DNA of 64,000 bases, taken from the NCBI GenBank assembly GCA_965261165.1, contig OZ253445.1:1116001-1180000 (forward strand). Reading direction: 5' to 3'. The notes beneath the pieces were generated by a model, which saw only the letters and a program-made list of their open reading frames with translations, was not told the origin of the DNA and made no database searches. A program made the position numbers and the translations under genes. This DNA is from SMWN01 sp965261165 (GTDB lineage Bacteria; Pseudomonadota; Gammaproteobacteria; Eutrophobiales; Eutrophobiaceae). Shown here piece by piece: positions 1 to 10,100 of this stretch (the first letter of the stretch is position 1; each line of letters begins with the position of its first letter).

Positions 1-137
1 GGTGCCTATTATCATTGAGGTCTTTACGTCATTCAAAACCACTGAATAAAACATATAGGCAATAGCATTAATTTATAAAGTTTGTATGAAACAGTTTCAT
101 TTTGCGAGAATTCTCCTTTAATCGTCGCAGCAACAGC

Positions 138-700
138 GCGTGGCTGATCTTGAACAGTCCATGCCAGAGGCGTTGGTTGACTGGAGCCTGCCCCCGTGGT
201 GGAAGGCTTGATGGCACTGCGCGGTTGCCGCCTGATTACGGCGATGACGGTTGTGGCGGAACTTGGCGATATCACCCGCCTTGATTCACCGCGACAGCTC
301 ATGAAGTGTTTGGGACTGGTGTCCAGCGATTCATCGAATGGCTCCAGGGTTCGTCGTGGCGGTATTACTAGGGCCGGCAATGGCCATGTGCGGCGGGTGC
401 TGGTGGAGGCGGCGTGGTGCTATCGGTTTCCGGCAGGTAAAACCGCACCGTTACAGCGGCGAGCCGAGCAAACCTCTGCTGGGGTACAAGCTATCGCGTG
501 GAAGGCACAGAAGCGGCTCTGTGGTCGATATCAGACTTTGAGCGAACACCGATTACTGCCCAGAAAACCTGTACGGTGATCGCACGGGGGCTGGCCGGGT
601 TTAGGGGCTGACTGGGTTTATCTGGGCGATTGCCGGTGAGGTGATGCCAAACAACGCAGCCGCAGCAAACAGGTGATCAAGAAAGGTGCTGTTGAACAAG
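138..700 (+). pseudogene. IS110-family transposase remnant
   Basis: Degenerate transposase of the IS110 (DEDD) family, C-terminal Transposase_20 part. The frame from 196 to 579 reads LMALRGCRLITAM, then VAELGDITRLDSPRQLM, a GLV-S-S motif, VRRGGITRAGNGHVRR and LVEAAW, which is the conserved helix-hairpin-like block of the family. A short upstream piece at 141-190 (SMPEALVDWSLPP) belongs to the same protein but in another frame, so there is a frameshift near 190. The N-terminal DEDD catalytic domain is absent and the tail after 579 has several stops. No terminal ends could be fixed, which is usual for IS110 elements. Non-functional remnant. Confidence 0.75.
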
Positions 701-971
701 GGAGAAACAGTAAGTTTTTGGGACAGATCGGGGGTGGCCACAGGTGGGAGAATCCTCGTGAGACCTAAAAGGCATCCGGGTGACCGGAACGACCCTTGAC
801 CAAAGAGAGAGGTAGCTCCACGACCAAGATTTGTCAGGCGGTGCCGACCCGCGAATATCAGATTGAGCAACCGTCGTTACAAGCTGCCCCTACTCTGTCC
901 CAAGGGCTTACTGAGAGAGAAATATGCAAGAATGAAGAATCGATTGACAGGTCACAACATAATTAGGTGAT

Positions 972-1202
972 GACTCATACTCGGGTTTTGATGAAGTCTA
1001 TTGTCTCAAGGTTAATGATGCTTTCACCATATTTCGATGGGAGACAAACATTTAGGTATTGAAAACGCAAAAATGCTGCCAGATAGCAATGGCAATTTTA
1101 GTCGTGCAATGGGAATGCTAGTGAAGAAGGAAAATCTTGATTTTGGTGAGCGTCCATAGTGTTATTCAATGCTGAAAATATTTAAAGCAGAGCTAAGCTA
1201 AT
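972..1202 (+). pseudogene. Peroxiredoxin (Prx5/AhpC-TSA type) fragment
   Basis: Two adjoining frames encode the middle of a peroxiredoxin of the redoxin/Prx5 group. From 972 the frame reads GFDEVYCLKVNDAFTIF, matching the family block DEVxCLSVNDAFVM. After a frameshift near 1050 the reading continues GIENAKMLPDSNGNF, then MGMLVKKENLDFGERP, then a TAG at 1157 where the family has Trp, then CYSMLK. The peroxidatic Cys region and the C-terminus are missing. Identified from recalled family motifs. It is probably a dead relic whose former terminator is the hairpin just downstream. Confidence 0.65.
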
Positions 1203-1208
1203 CTCAAT

Positions 1209-1268
1209 ACACAGGAAAGCCCCACACAGGAAAGCCCCACACAGGAAAGCCCCACACAGGAAAGCCCC
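1209..1268. repeat. Four tandem 15-bp copies of a terminator arm
   Basis: Four exact head-to-tail copies of ACACAGGAAAGCCCC at 1209-1223, 1224-1238, 1239-1253 and 1254-1268. Each copy contains AAAGCCCC, the left arm of the downstream hairpin, so any copy could pair with the single right arm at 1285-1293. The lack of spacers shows this is not a CRISPR array. Confidence 0.9.
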
Positions 1269-1295
1269 GGAGGATATCGGCTCACGGGGCTTTTT
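1258..1295 (+). terminator. Rho-independent terminator
   Basis: AAAGCCCCG (1261-1269) pairs with CGGGGCTTT (1285-1293) and is followed by a short T tract. It lies downstream of the peroxiredoxin relic and has extra copies of its left arm in the tandem repeat. Confidence 0.8.
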
Positions 1296-1544
1296 AGCTG
1301 TCGCGTCTGAGAACTACGGTTGTCGGAACGAGGCACACTTTTGAACCCCTAAAAGCCAACGAGAGTCGGCTTATTCGTAACAGCCATATCCAAGTGTAGT
1401 AGATTTTTTTGAGATGAATATACTCCGGATAGAAGAAATAATAATAGCCAAGGCATTATTTAGTAAATATTGATATAGAGAAGCTGAAGGTAGAGGACTC
1501 AAAATACTTCCTTTTTATTTGAAGGTGGCAATATGTTGATCGTC

Positions 1545-1890
1545 TTACCTGCCATTAAGTAGATCAGATACGTCCCCTCCCTCCCTGATTAATTGCAGTG
1601 AATTCTTCTTGGACAAGGCGGCGATGGGTTTGGAAAGTAGTCTCTCGGCCTTGGCCAAGCCTTCATTGGAACCCGTCGGCGTTGTTAGAGTAGAAAATAC
1701 CCTTCAACAGGGCATTAAAATCTTATCCGTTGAGTTTGACCGTGCCTGCCTGAAAGTCGACCCAGATTATACGACGGTGTTAATTAATTGCTTGATATTG
1801 TACGTATCATCGCCCTTACGCCGCTTCAACGGCGTGATGTTTGGGTCTTCGGCATCGTCCCGTAGATCCGTCAGGCTCCCTATTTCATAG
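1545..1890 (-). pseudogene. Unrecognised decayed coding sequence
   Basis: On the minus strand two open stretches look protein-like although no complete gene exists. One (about 1890-1780) reads SLTDLRDDAEDPN then ITPLKRRKGDDTYNIKQLI and stops. The other (about 1700-1545) reads NEGLAKAERLLSKPIAALS then IREGGDVSDLLNGR and stops. They are in different frames with stops between them. I do not recognise the family. The composition suggests a decayed gene rather than random sequence, but this is weak evidence. Confidence 0.25.
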
Positions 1891-2150
1891 GTCGATCTGC
1901 TACATTCCCGGAGAAAGGCGTTTTTCTTTACCCTAAAAACGAAACTCTAAGCACCACCATTTACCTTCCTTTGGAGCGATTTCAAGATAGAGTCCGTCAC
2001 CGTCATAAAATGCACTTGGCCTTATCGGCTGGCTTGGCATTAAAACGTGGAAAAACCTCGGTTTACGGGGCTTTATTGGGTGTTGCTGGATGGTGAAATG
2101 GTGGAGGCGGCGAAAGTTGAGAAGTAATCCTAACTATATGATACCCAGAG

Positions 2151-3153
2151 AACCTCTGAACAAGTCCCAATAAGGTATGAGATCATAGGAATAATCAAAC
2201 AACAACTAGGATAAACGATGGAACAATCGAGCTTTTCTGACATAGCCTATGAGCATAAAAAGAAAATAACCCGTAAAGAACAGTTTCTCGGTGAGATGGC
2301 GACACTATTGCCTTGGAGACAATTATTAAAACCGATATTGCGAAAATACCCCAAGCCTAGTAATGGTCGCCCCCCCAATCCCTGCGGAAATCATGTTGCG
2401 CATTTATTTCATGCAGCAATGGTATGGCTTAAGTGCTCCTGCAATGGAAGACAGCCTATATGACATCGAATCCATGCGTCGCTTTACGGGCGTAGATATC
2501 GAGCACATTCCAGATGAAACAACGAGCTTAAACTTCCGTCACTTTCTGGAACGTCATCATTTAACTGAGAGACTGTTTGAGATAACCGCGCAGTATTTAT
2601 CTGGACGTGGTTTGTTACCCAGTGAAGGAACGATAGTGGATGCCACCAACATCAATGCACCGAGTTCAACCAAGAATCAGGATAGACAACGTGACCCTGA
2701 GATGAAACAAGCCAAGACGCATATTGGTACAGATACGCAGAGACGTATTCACAGTGTGGCAGTGACTGATGTCTCTGCTCATGATTCAAAAATCATGGAA
2801 GACTGTCTCCATGGTGAAGAGCAGACCCTCTACGGCAACAAAGCTTATCCCAATGAAGAACGCAAGCAATCGGCACAGGCACAAGGGGGGATGAACTGGC
2901 GCGTTAACCGCAAAGTACGTTATCGCGGTTTGGATAAGAATGCGGCTCAGGTCTTTGCCTTATTTGCCTTAGCCAATTTTTATAAAGTCAGGCACGAACT
3001 ATTGGTAACTACAGGATAGAACCGTCACTTTATTGAATAAGGAAATAAAATGACAGTAAAGCAGGTCATTAAACGACCTAACGAAACAAATAACATGACG
3101 TCTGGTACGAATTAGTGAGTACTGTTTTTAAAAACGGGACTTAATCAGAGTTT
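2151..3153 (+). mobile_element. IS5-family insertion sequence (IS5 group), degenerate
   Basis: An element of about 1.0 kb bounded by imperfect inverted repeats at 2151-2171 and 3133-3153, matching at roughly 16 of 21 positions; both share a CTCTGA core and AAGTCCC. It encloses a transposase reading frame on the plus strand. The size and terminal repeats fit the IS5 group. A 4-bp CTAR-type target duplication could not be confirmed by eye. Confidence 0.7.
2218..3019 (+). pseudogene. IS5-type transposase, frameshifted and internally deleted
   Basis: The N-terminal frame starts at 2218 (MEQSSFSDIAYEHKKK, typical of IS5-group transposases) and shifts at a run of seven C residues (2370-2376). The rest continues in the frame of 2363-3019 with PAEIMLRIYFMQQWYGLS, PDETTSLNFRHFLERH, EGTIVDATNINAPSSTKN, and the Asp and Glu regions of the DDE fold. 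One C fewer in the run would restore the frame. The segment between DPEMKQ and THIGTD lacks the usual KGNQWYFGMKA block and the region after GEEQTLYGN is shortened, so the enzyme would be dead even with the frame restored. Confidence 0.85.
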
Positions 3154-3829
3154 GCTTAATTCAATAAGGATCTAAATCGTTTATATAAATTTTTGTGTGC
3201 GACTAAGACAAAAGCGCGATGTTTTCTTATAGTAGTGTCTGAGTCAAAAGTGCCAACTAAATTTGCGTCAAATGGCAAATCGATACTAGGTTGTAATAAA
3301 ATAAATAATTGTAAAGGGTATTACCATGTTCGCCGCACTGTTAAGGCTGCTGCAAGTTTTTCAAAAAGAAGAAGTGCTCATTGAAATGTATGCTTAATAG
3401 AGGTTTTTAGTAAAAGACCAAAAACATTGCCAACCATTTAAATAATATTTTGATAGTTTTGCCGTATTACTCAAACATTAACGACCAAAAAATAACGTAC
3501 ATCTGGATGCGGCATTTAGTATTCAGCAGAAATACTCGTTTATGACTCTTAATGGAAATATCATGATCTACCTTCGTCATTAATCAAGCCTATTACTGCA
3601 TTAAAGTCATTATCTAGCAGCGTTCCTGCCGATACCTAATATATATTATTCTGATGGCCAAACTTGCCGTGTGATGGTGCGTTGAGGAAAGATTCAAAGC
3701 CTGCAAATCATAGCCCACTAAACCAGCTACTGAAACTTTTCTGTCACAAAGGCATTGCACTCTTAGTTTTTTACAAACACTTGAGGTTCCTATATAAGGA
3801 AAGTTCATTTCCAGATAGTTCGGGTATCT
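3154..3829. other. Gene-poor stretch
   Basis: AT-rich sequence between the IS5 element and hemH. Apart from one possible 23-codon ORF (3326-3397) I see no convincing coding sequence, RNA gene or terminator. Short open frames here lack family similarity and good ribosome sites. Confidence 0.5.
3326..3397 (+). CDS. Possible 23-residue small protein
   Basis: A short ORF with an ATG at 3326, preceded seven bases upstream by AAAGGG, a plausible ribosome site. It encodes MFAALLRLLQVFQKEEVLIEM followed by two more residues. The first half is hydrophobic and amphipathic, the second half acidic. It could be a genuine small protein, a relic of a larger gene, or chance. Confidence 0.2.
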   Translation: MFAALLRLLQVFQKEEVLIEMYA

Positions 3830-4843
3830 ATGACAAATCATGCTGGTAACACAGAATTTAAACACGATACAGAAACCTGTATCGGTGTCCTTGTGACAAA
3901 TCTTGGTACCCCAGATGCACCGACTCCAGCAGCATTAAGACGCTACCTTGGCGAGTTTTTGGCAGACCCACGTGTCGTTGAGGTTACCAGATTCATTTGG
4001 TGGTTCTTTTTACATGGCTTTATTTTACGCACTCGCCCAAAATACTCGGCTGCTGCTTATCGTAAAATATGGACTAAATCAGGCTCCCCCTTGCTAGCTA
4101 TTGCAAAAAAACAGGCCGCTGCAATCCAAAAATATCTAGATGACCATGCTACCGAGAAATTTCATGTTGAACTAGCCATGCGTTATGGGAATCCATCAAT
4201 CCCATCAGGCTTGAATAAGCTACGACAGGTCAATGCAAAGAAAATTATTATCCTGCCGCTATATCCACAATATTCAGCCTCAACGACAGCATCAGCATTT
4301 GATGCTGTCGTTGATACTTTGAAAACCTGGCGTAACATTCCAGAATTACATCTAGTTAGACATTACCATGATGAACCTGATTATATTGATGCTCTCGCAG
4401 AAAGTGTTTCAGATCATTGGCAGCAAACGGGTCGCGCTGAAAAAATATTATTTTCATTTCACGGTATTCCACAAGCCTACTTCGACGCGGGGGACCCTTA
4501 CTATTGCGAGTGCCACAAGACAGCCAGACTCCTTGCTGAAAAATTAAAGCTGGATCAAGAAGAGTGGGTGCTGACTTTCCAATCACGGTTCGGACCTAAG
4601 GAATGGCTAAAACCCTATACCGATATTACTTTAGAAGAGCTGGCTAAATCAGGGGTCAAGGATGTTGCTATTGTCTGCCCTGGTTTTTCTGCGGACTGTC
4701 TTGAAACGCTTGAAGAAATCAACATTCGATATCGACAATCCTTTCTTGCAGCAGGAGGAAATAAGTTCTCTTACATCCCTGCGCTGAACAGGCATCCAAC
4801 ACACATCAAAGCCCTCGCAAACTTAATTCAAAAATACTGCTGA
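3830..4843 (+). CDS. hemH: Ferrochelatase
   Basis: Inserts Fe2+ into protoporphyrin IX in the last step of protoheme synthesis. The product is 337 residues, close to the usual 320-350 for bacterial HemH. Visible family features are GVLVTNLGTPDAPT at residues 18-31, the ferrochelatase signature with the catalytic His at about 211 (FSFHGIP), and a GFSADCLETLEEI block at about 280-290 carrying the conserved Glu. The CEC element near residue 226 is shared with proteobacterial enzymes. No strong Shine-Dalgarno sequence is visible before the chosen ATG, but the N-terminal homology begins close behind it. It stands alone, with debris upstream and an inverted-repeat copy downstream. Confidence 0.95.
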   Translation: MTNHAGNTEFKHDTETCIGVLVTNLGTPDAPTPAALRRYLGEFLADPRVVEVTRFIWWFFLHGFILRTRPKYSAAAYRKIWTKSGSPLLAIAKKQAAAIQKYLDDHATEKFHVELAMRYGNPSIPSGLNKLRQVNAKKIIILPLYPQYSASTTASAFDAVVDTLKTWRNIPELHLVRHYHDEPDYIDALAESVSDHWQQTGRAEKILFSFHGIPQAYFDAGDPYYCECHKTARLLAEKLKLDQEEWVLTFQSRFGPKEWLKPYTDITLEELAKSGVKDVAIVCPGFSADCLETLEEINIRYRQSFLAAGGNKFSYIPALNRHPTHIKALANLIQKYC

Positions 4844-4922
4844 GGAACTCAGAAAAAATCAGGATGGGCTGTTGGTATTGTGCTGACAGATGACGGTAAA
4901 TTTTATGCAACTTATATACGTG

Positions 4923-5031
4923 ACTTATCCATTATTGAGCATTCGGACGACGCATTTTTTCAAGACATAATGAATAATCTTTAGGGTTTTTAGAATGGTC
5001 TTATTTTACCTGTTTCGGTAGAATTAGTGTG
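4923..5031. repeat. Inverted-repeat copy A (partner at 12633-12743)
   Basis: About 109 bp roughly 90% identical, in reverse orientation, to 12633-12743, the region upstream of rng. Weaker similarity continues to about 5050 into sequence matching the rng 5' end. The strip 4862-4983 reads as an open frame ending LSIIEHSDDAFFQDIMNNL-stop, and copy B reads LSIIEHLDDAFFQDIDE-stop on its own strand, so both hold the tail of the same unrecognised protein. Copy A looks like a decayed duplicate of the rng upstream region. Confidence 0.85.
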
Positions 5032-5093
5032 TATTATGTGCAAAGATCTCACAGTTATCATTCCAAGCCCTTAAAAATTGAATGAATTGACCG

Positions 5094-5591
5094 ATGAATA
5101 ACAAAGACAAGCATGCCATCAGTTTAGGATTGTTCCTCGTTGTCACATGGTTATTGCTATCGGGTCACTATACCTTGCTGCTGATATCATTCGGCTTGTT
5201 TTCGGCAGTGCTGGTTGTGTTGCTGGCACTACGCATGGATGTTATCGACCACGAAGGTCAACCATTGCACCTGAACCTAAAGGCGCTGGCTATTTATTGG
5301 TGCTGGCTGCTGAAGGAAATCTTTATTTCCAATATTTATGTCTGTCGCTTGATACTTAATCCGGCGATGCCAATTAGTCCCACAGTCATTGTCTTGCGTA
5401 GCAGCCAGTCATCAGATCTCGCACGCGTAATATTTGCCAATTCAATCACACTAACACCTGGAACCGTAACCATTGATGTCGATGGTGACATTACTGAAGT
5501 TCATACAATTACTAAAGAGGCGGCAAAATCATTATTACAAGGTTCAATGGATGACAGAGTCACCGCGCTCGAAGACAGGTCAGAAAAATAA
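5094..5591 (+). CDS. mnhE: Mrp Na+/H+ antiporter subunit E
   Basis: Subunit E of the multisubunit cation/proton antiporter (Mrp/Mnh) in the inner membrane. It has 165 residues with two or three N-terminal transmembrane helices (about 8-28, 30-46, 64-84) and the typical soluble tail, including the NSITLTPGTVTIDVDGD signature near residues 116-132. It is first of five genes transcribed together; the next gene starts four bases after its stop. In known complexes the E subunit is needed for assembly and does not itself translocate ions. Confidence 0.9.
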   Translation: MNNKDKHAISLGLFLVVTWLLLSGHYTLLLISFGLFSAVLVVLLALRMDVIDHEGQPLHLNLKALAIYWCWLLKEIFISNIYVCRLILNPAMPISPTVIVLRSSQSSDLARVIFANSITLTPGTVTIDVDGDITEVHTITKEAAKSLLQGSMDDRVTALEDRSEK

Positions 5592-5595
5592 GGGT

Positions 5596-5883
5596 ATGTT
5601 TGCCGTGACTACCGTCGTTATTTTAGTTGCTATGCTGCTTGCATTGGGCAGAGCATTATTGGGGCCAAGTCTTTATGATCGGGTTTTAGCAACCAATACA
5701 TTCGGAACTATCACTGTTTTATTTATTGCAGTATTCGGTTTTTTGACTGAACGTCCAGAGTTTCTTGATATTGCCTTGGTGTATGCGCTGATTAATTTCA
5801 TTACCACGATTGCCATTCTCAAATTTTTCGAATACGGAGATATGGGCAGGGGCTCATTGGATCAGCAGGAGAGTGAGCTATGA
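5596..5883 (+). CDS. mnhF: Mrp Na+/H+ antiporter subunit F
   Basis: Small three-helix membrane subunit of 95 residues. I chose the ATG at 5596, just after AAGGGT and the mnhE stop, because homology starts there (MFAVTTVVILVAMLLALGR). The family motif GPSLYDRVLATNTFGT is at residues 23-38, and the DIALVYALINFI helix follows. The stop overlaps the mnhG start (ATGA), indicating translational coupling. Confidence 0.9.
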   Translation: MFAVTTVVILVAMLLALGRALLGPSLYDRVLATNTFGTITVLFIAVFGFLTERPEFLDIALVYALINFITTIAILKFFEYGDMGRGSLDQQESEL

Positions 5884-6209
5884 ATGGTCTGGTAGATTTG
5901 TTCAGTTGGATCAGCTTGATAGCAGGCAGTATATTTTTGATTATTGGCACCATTGGTTTGATACGCTTTCCTGATTTTTTTTCGCGGCTACATGCCGCCA
6001 GTGTTGTAGATACACTTGGGTGCATTCTCATTATGCTTGGATTGATGCTACAGGCAGGCTTAAGCATTGTCACTGTGAAACTACTTTTAGTCGTGATATT
6101 TATCCTGTTTACTTCTCCCGCTGCAGCTCACGCCTTGGCCAAGGCTGCGCTTCATGGTGGAGCTAAACCCTTGTTACATCATTCAGGAGACCAGACATCG
6201 AGCTATTAG
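5880..6209 (+). CDS. mnhG: Mrp Na+/H+ antiporter subunit G
   Basis: Membrane subunit G (PhaG/MnhG/YufB family), 109 residues. It has three hydrophobic segments and the family motif GTIGLIRFPDFFSRLHAAS near residues 22-40, followed by DTLG. It overlaps mnhF by four bases. The next subunit's reading frame begins inside its 3' end. Confidence 0.9.
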   Translation: MNGLVDLFSWISLIAGSIFLIIGTIGLIRFPDFFSRLHAASVVDTLGCILIMLGLMLQAGLSIVTVKLLLVVIFILFTSPAAAHALAKAALHGGAKPLLHHSGDQTSSY

Positions 6210-6769
6210 TTGATATCACATTACTCACCTTTTTGGTGATGTTAGGGCTAGCCATTATTCGTCTGGATAGTTTATTTGCTGCCATCATGTTGACCGGAAT
6301 ATTTAGCCTGCTTGCTGCTTGCCTGTATGTGAGCATGGATGCCGTTGATGTTGCATTTACCGAGGCTGCAGTCGGAGGGGGCATAGCGACCTTGTTGTTC
6401 TTGAGCACGATTGCGTTGACAATAAATCAAGATAAATCAACCGAAAAAATTTCTTTTCCTGCATTTTTTGTTGTTCTGCTAACCGGGATTGTTCTGCTGT
6501 TTGGGGTTTCAGATATTCCGAAATTTGGTGATAGTTCAGCACCTGTACATGAGTATTTATCTGCTCGTTATGTCAGTCAATCACCACAGGAAGTGGGTGT
6601 GCCGAATATGGTGACATCAGTTCTGGCCAGTTATCGTGGTTACGACACGATGGGTGAGGTTGCCGTTATTTTTACGGCAGGGGTAGCTGTTTTAATGTTG
6701 CTAGGTCGTGGTCTTAGGCCGCGTGTGAAGCTAGATGAAAAAGTACCACGTAGAGAAGGGAATACATGA
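6197..6769 (+). CDS. DUF4040/MbhD-MbhE-like antiporter subunit
   Basis: Equivalent of the C-terminal part of MrpA (MbhD plus MbhE regions), often annotated as subunit B N-part or DUF4040. It has TM helices at the start, AFTEAAVGGGIATLLFLSTIAL (the MbhD signature), a second TM pair and a GVPNMVTSVLASYRGYDTMGE motif typical of MbhE. The start is uncertain. The frame is open upstream to 6197, where an AUC codon sits seven bases after an ideal AGGAGA, giving an N-terminus IELLVDITLLTFLVMLG that completes the first helix. The conventional alternatives, TTG 6233 or ATG 6239, cut that helix. It overlaps mnhG and is followed directly by mnhB. Confidence 0.8.
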   Translation: MELLVDITLLTFLVMLGLAIIRLDSLFAAIMLTGIFSLLAACLYVSMDAVDVAFTEAAVGGGIATLLFLSTIALTINQDKSTEKISFPAFFVVLLTGIVLLFGVSDIPKFGDSSAPVHEYLSARYVSQSPQEVGVPNMVTSVLASYRGYDTMGEVAVIFTAGVAVLMLLGRGLRPRVKLDEKVPRREGNT

Positions 6770-7180
6770 ATGGAACATCATCTGGTATTGAGAGTCATTG
6801 CAAAATTATTGATCCCTCTGATCTTGATCTTTGCTCTCTATGTTCAGTTTCATGGAGATTATGGGCCAGGAGGCGGATTTCAAGCTGGGGTGATTTTTGC
6901 GTCAGCATTTATTTTATATGGCCTTATCTTTGGGGTCGAGAACGCTCGAGGTGTCATTTCATTTGGTTTATTGCGTATTGTCTCCGCTTTGGGGCTATTG
7001 CTTTATATCGGCGTGGGTATTGCGGCATTAGTATCAGGAAGAAATTTTCTTGATTATAGTGTTTTGCTATCAGATCCTGTGAGTGGTCAGCATCTGGGAA
7101 TTCTTATGATTGAATTTGGGGTGGGGATGACGGTTGCTGCTGTGATGATGATGATATTCTTTGTTTTTGCTCGTCCCTGA
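6770..7180 (+). CDS. mnhB: Mrp Na+/H+ antiporter subunit B
   Basis: MnhB domain protein, 136 residues, four TM helices, with the signature FHGDYGPGGGFQAGVIFASA near residues 29-48. It starts one base after the previous stop. It is the last antiporter gene here: the normally following C and D subunits, which carry ion transport together with A, are absent. The stop codon touches the stop codon of yhdP on the other strand with no spacer. Confidence 0.9.
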   Translation: MEHHLVLRVIAKLLIPLILIFALYVQFHGDYGPGGGFQAGVIFASAFILYGLIFGVENARGVISFGLLRIVSALGLLLYIGVGIAALVSGRNFLDYSVLLSDPVSGQHLGILMIEFGVGMTVAAVMMMIFFVFARP

Positions 7181-10100
7181 TTAAATATTGCCATAAGAAT
7201 TAACCTTTATCTTTTCTTCTTTTCGTTTTATTTCCATTACTTGCGGATCATCCCATGCGCCAGTGATGGTGTATTGTTTGCGTAACAAGGTATCAACTTT
7301 CACTGGTAGTGAGTTAAATATTTCACTAGCAAGGAAGATCACCGCGCCAACACCCATACCAATAGGTCCGAATAAGGCACTGGCAACGGGTAAGCTATTT
7401 ACAATCTTTGGTGTGATTGTCGCTATCTGATCATAATCTTGTTGAATAAGCCCCGTTCTGCCTGAAACATTGATATTTACTGACGGCCCAGCCATGGCTA
7501 GGTTATTGGTATAGGCATTTCCATTTTCTATATTGAAGTGGCCTTCAATGTTATCAAAGGCAAGACCTTTCCCAAATAAGTCAGAAAAATCAAGAGAGAG
7601 TCTCCTTGGTAAGGTTTGCAGGCTCAATAGTCCAAATAGCCTACCTGCAGATGGATCAATATCTATAAATTGCCCTTTGTATATTTTCATATACAGAGTT
7701 CCATTCAGACCACCTAGCGAGAAATCTGCAGGTGTTCCTTGCCATTTGGCATCAAGCGATAGATTTATTTTGCCTTTTTCAATGGCTGCAACATTATAAT
7801 TAAATGTTTCTAACATGGTTTTCATTGATGCGGCATTGAGTGAAAGGTTAAATTTAGAGCTGTGTTCCTCGTTAATCCTGCTCCAGATACCTGTGCCATT
7901 GACTATCATGTCTTCTTTTTTAAAAATTATGTTGTCGATTGAAAGGCCATGGTCAATTCTTGAAGTGACAAGATTCATCTGTCCCAGATCAATATCGTTA
8001 TAGATTAGTTCTGATATTTCAATATCAAGCAGAGGGATTTTATCAGGAATGATTTTGTATTTTTCATTATCACTTTCATCTTCAGATTCATTTCTAGCAA
8101 GATTTAATTTTTGAAGATTGATGCTGACTTTGTTTTCATCCAGAGGGGCGAGATATATATCACCACTGATATCTTCAGAATCTATATTTAGGTGATAGCC
8201 TGAATTAATATTTTTTAATTTTAAATTCAGATTAGCGAAGTTTTGACTGATAAGCTCAAGAGAACTGACCTGAATATCCAGAGCAATAGATTTATTTTTT
8301 ACCTCTGGCTTTTCTCCATTTGAAGTTTCAGAAATAAAGTCAAACCATTCGCTAACGATTAAGTGATCGATATGCCCCGTTATAGAAAGTTGACTATCTC
8401 TGTTATCAAAATCAGCCTTATTGCCAAGAGGCGGGGCTATTGTGATGAATTTTTCATCATTGATTTCTTTGATATCAATGATTCCATCGAAAATATCTCC
8501 ATATTCGATGTTGATTTTTCGTCTATTTTTTTTCAGGGACTTTATAGATAACTCAAGTGATGAGCTGTCATAAGATTTTACAAAAGGCGAAGGAAGATCT
8601 ATCGATAGACCTTCAAGTGTAGAACTGATGACTAATTGCTTGCCAGAATTTAATTGGTTCTCAGTGTAATTTTGATCAATATTAATGATTGATGCTTTCC
8701 ATAAACATGATCCGGCAATACGTTTTTCAATTTCCGATTTTAGGGGTTTAATTGAAGGGAAATAGCGGGTTAATTGGGCACTAATAAAATGATTGTCTGC
8801 ACTGCCGCTCAGTGTAATGACTGTAGATGAGGGATGACTACTCTCAATTGCAAGTTCGACAGGATGACCAAAATAATGTGCTTTGATTCCTTCAGCAGAG
8901 ACCGAGTCTTGGGTGAAGTTTATCGCGCCGTTAAGGTCGGAAAGTTTTATTTCTATATCTTTAGATTCTAGTAAGGCATCACGTAAGAATATAGTTCCGT
9001 CAACCAATATTTTATCAGGCGATAATGGGATATCCAGATTCAGATCAAGACCCAGTCCGCCAAAAATATTTTTTGACTGAAGCTCTTCCAGCGATTTATT
9101 TTTATGAAGAGGGCTATTTTTGATGTATAACAAGCCATCTTTCATTTCACCATCAATGTGGCCATCGATAACAACTGATTTTTTTATATCCTTTGCCGCA
9201 AGATTTTCTATAACAGCAGATGCCTTGATAATTTTAGCACCGTAAAAATTACCAGAACTTGCATTAACGGTTAACCTGTCACCATTGATAATTATTCCCG
9301 CATTTATACCATCTATGGGCGGCCATTCCGGATGGTAATCCAGCGTGCCTTGACTGACTTCTGCGAAACCCTGAAAAATTCCTTCATTATTTTTAAAAGG
9401 GTAGTTTTCCAGCCAGCCTCTGAAGATAAATTTAGCCGATGGCACTTTACCAGCAACAAGTGCCTTATTTAGCCAGAGAGTTACATCTTCAGGAGTGGAT
9501 GCAGGCAGATAGTCAGTAACTGTATCAATTTTACCGTTAGATAATTTAATCAACATGTCTACAAATGGAAGTTCTCTATCTTGCTGGAATTTCAGACTGC
9601 CTTTTAACTGTAAATCAAAATCCTGAGTATGGGCGCTTAGCAGATGCGTGCTGATCAATAAATTATTATCTTGAGTTTGCCAGTTTAAATTTGTATTTAA
9701 TTCGTATAATGCTAATGGCTTTGCGGGAAAATTTCCGAGTATAATTTTGGCTGTGCTGGATGCAATATGCATGTTCCCTTGTTTCTGCGTTCCTTGTAGA
9801 TGACCGCTGAATCCCTCAAGTTCCATAGTATGGTCATTGAACTTGGCATTAAGCTGAGAGAACTCAGCCTTTATGTAAATCTTTTCAGCTTCATCAAGAG
9901 TTGGGTCATATTTGATAACACTGTTTTTTATATCCCCGGTGAATTCGAAGGTATTTGATGAAGTGATTTTTTCTGAGAAATTCTTAAAGATACTCGTAAA
10001 GGAATTAATATCGTCAAGATTCAGATAACTTGCATTTGCGATATATCGATATTTATCATATTCATTGATGTAGATCTTTTTTAATGATATTAACGATTCA

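Noticed and set aside
33..380. Minus-strand 115-residue ORF
   Set aside because: Antisense to the IS110 transposase frame, which has clear family motifs.
1209..1268. Tandem repeat considered as a CRISPR array
   Set aside because: Units are 15 bp, directly adjoining and without spacers; they are terminator arm copies.
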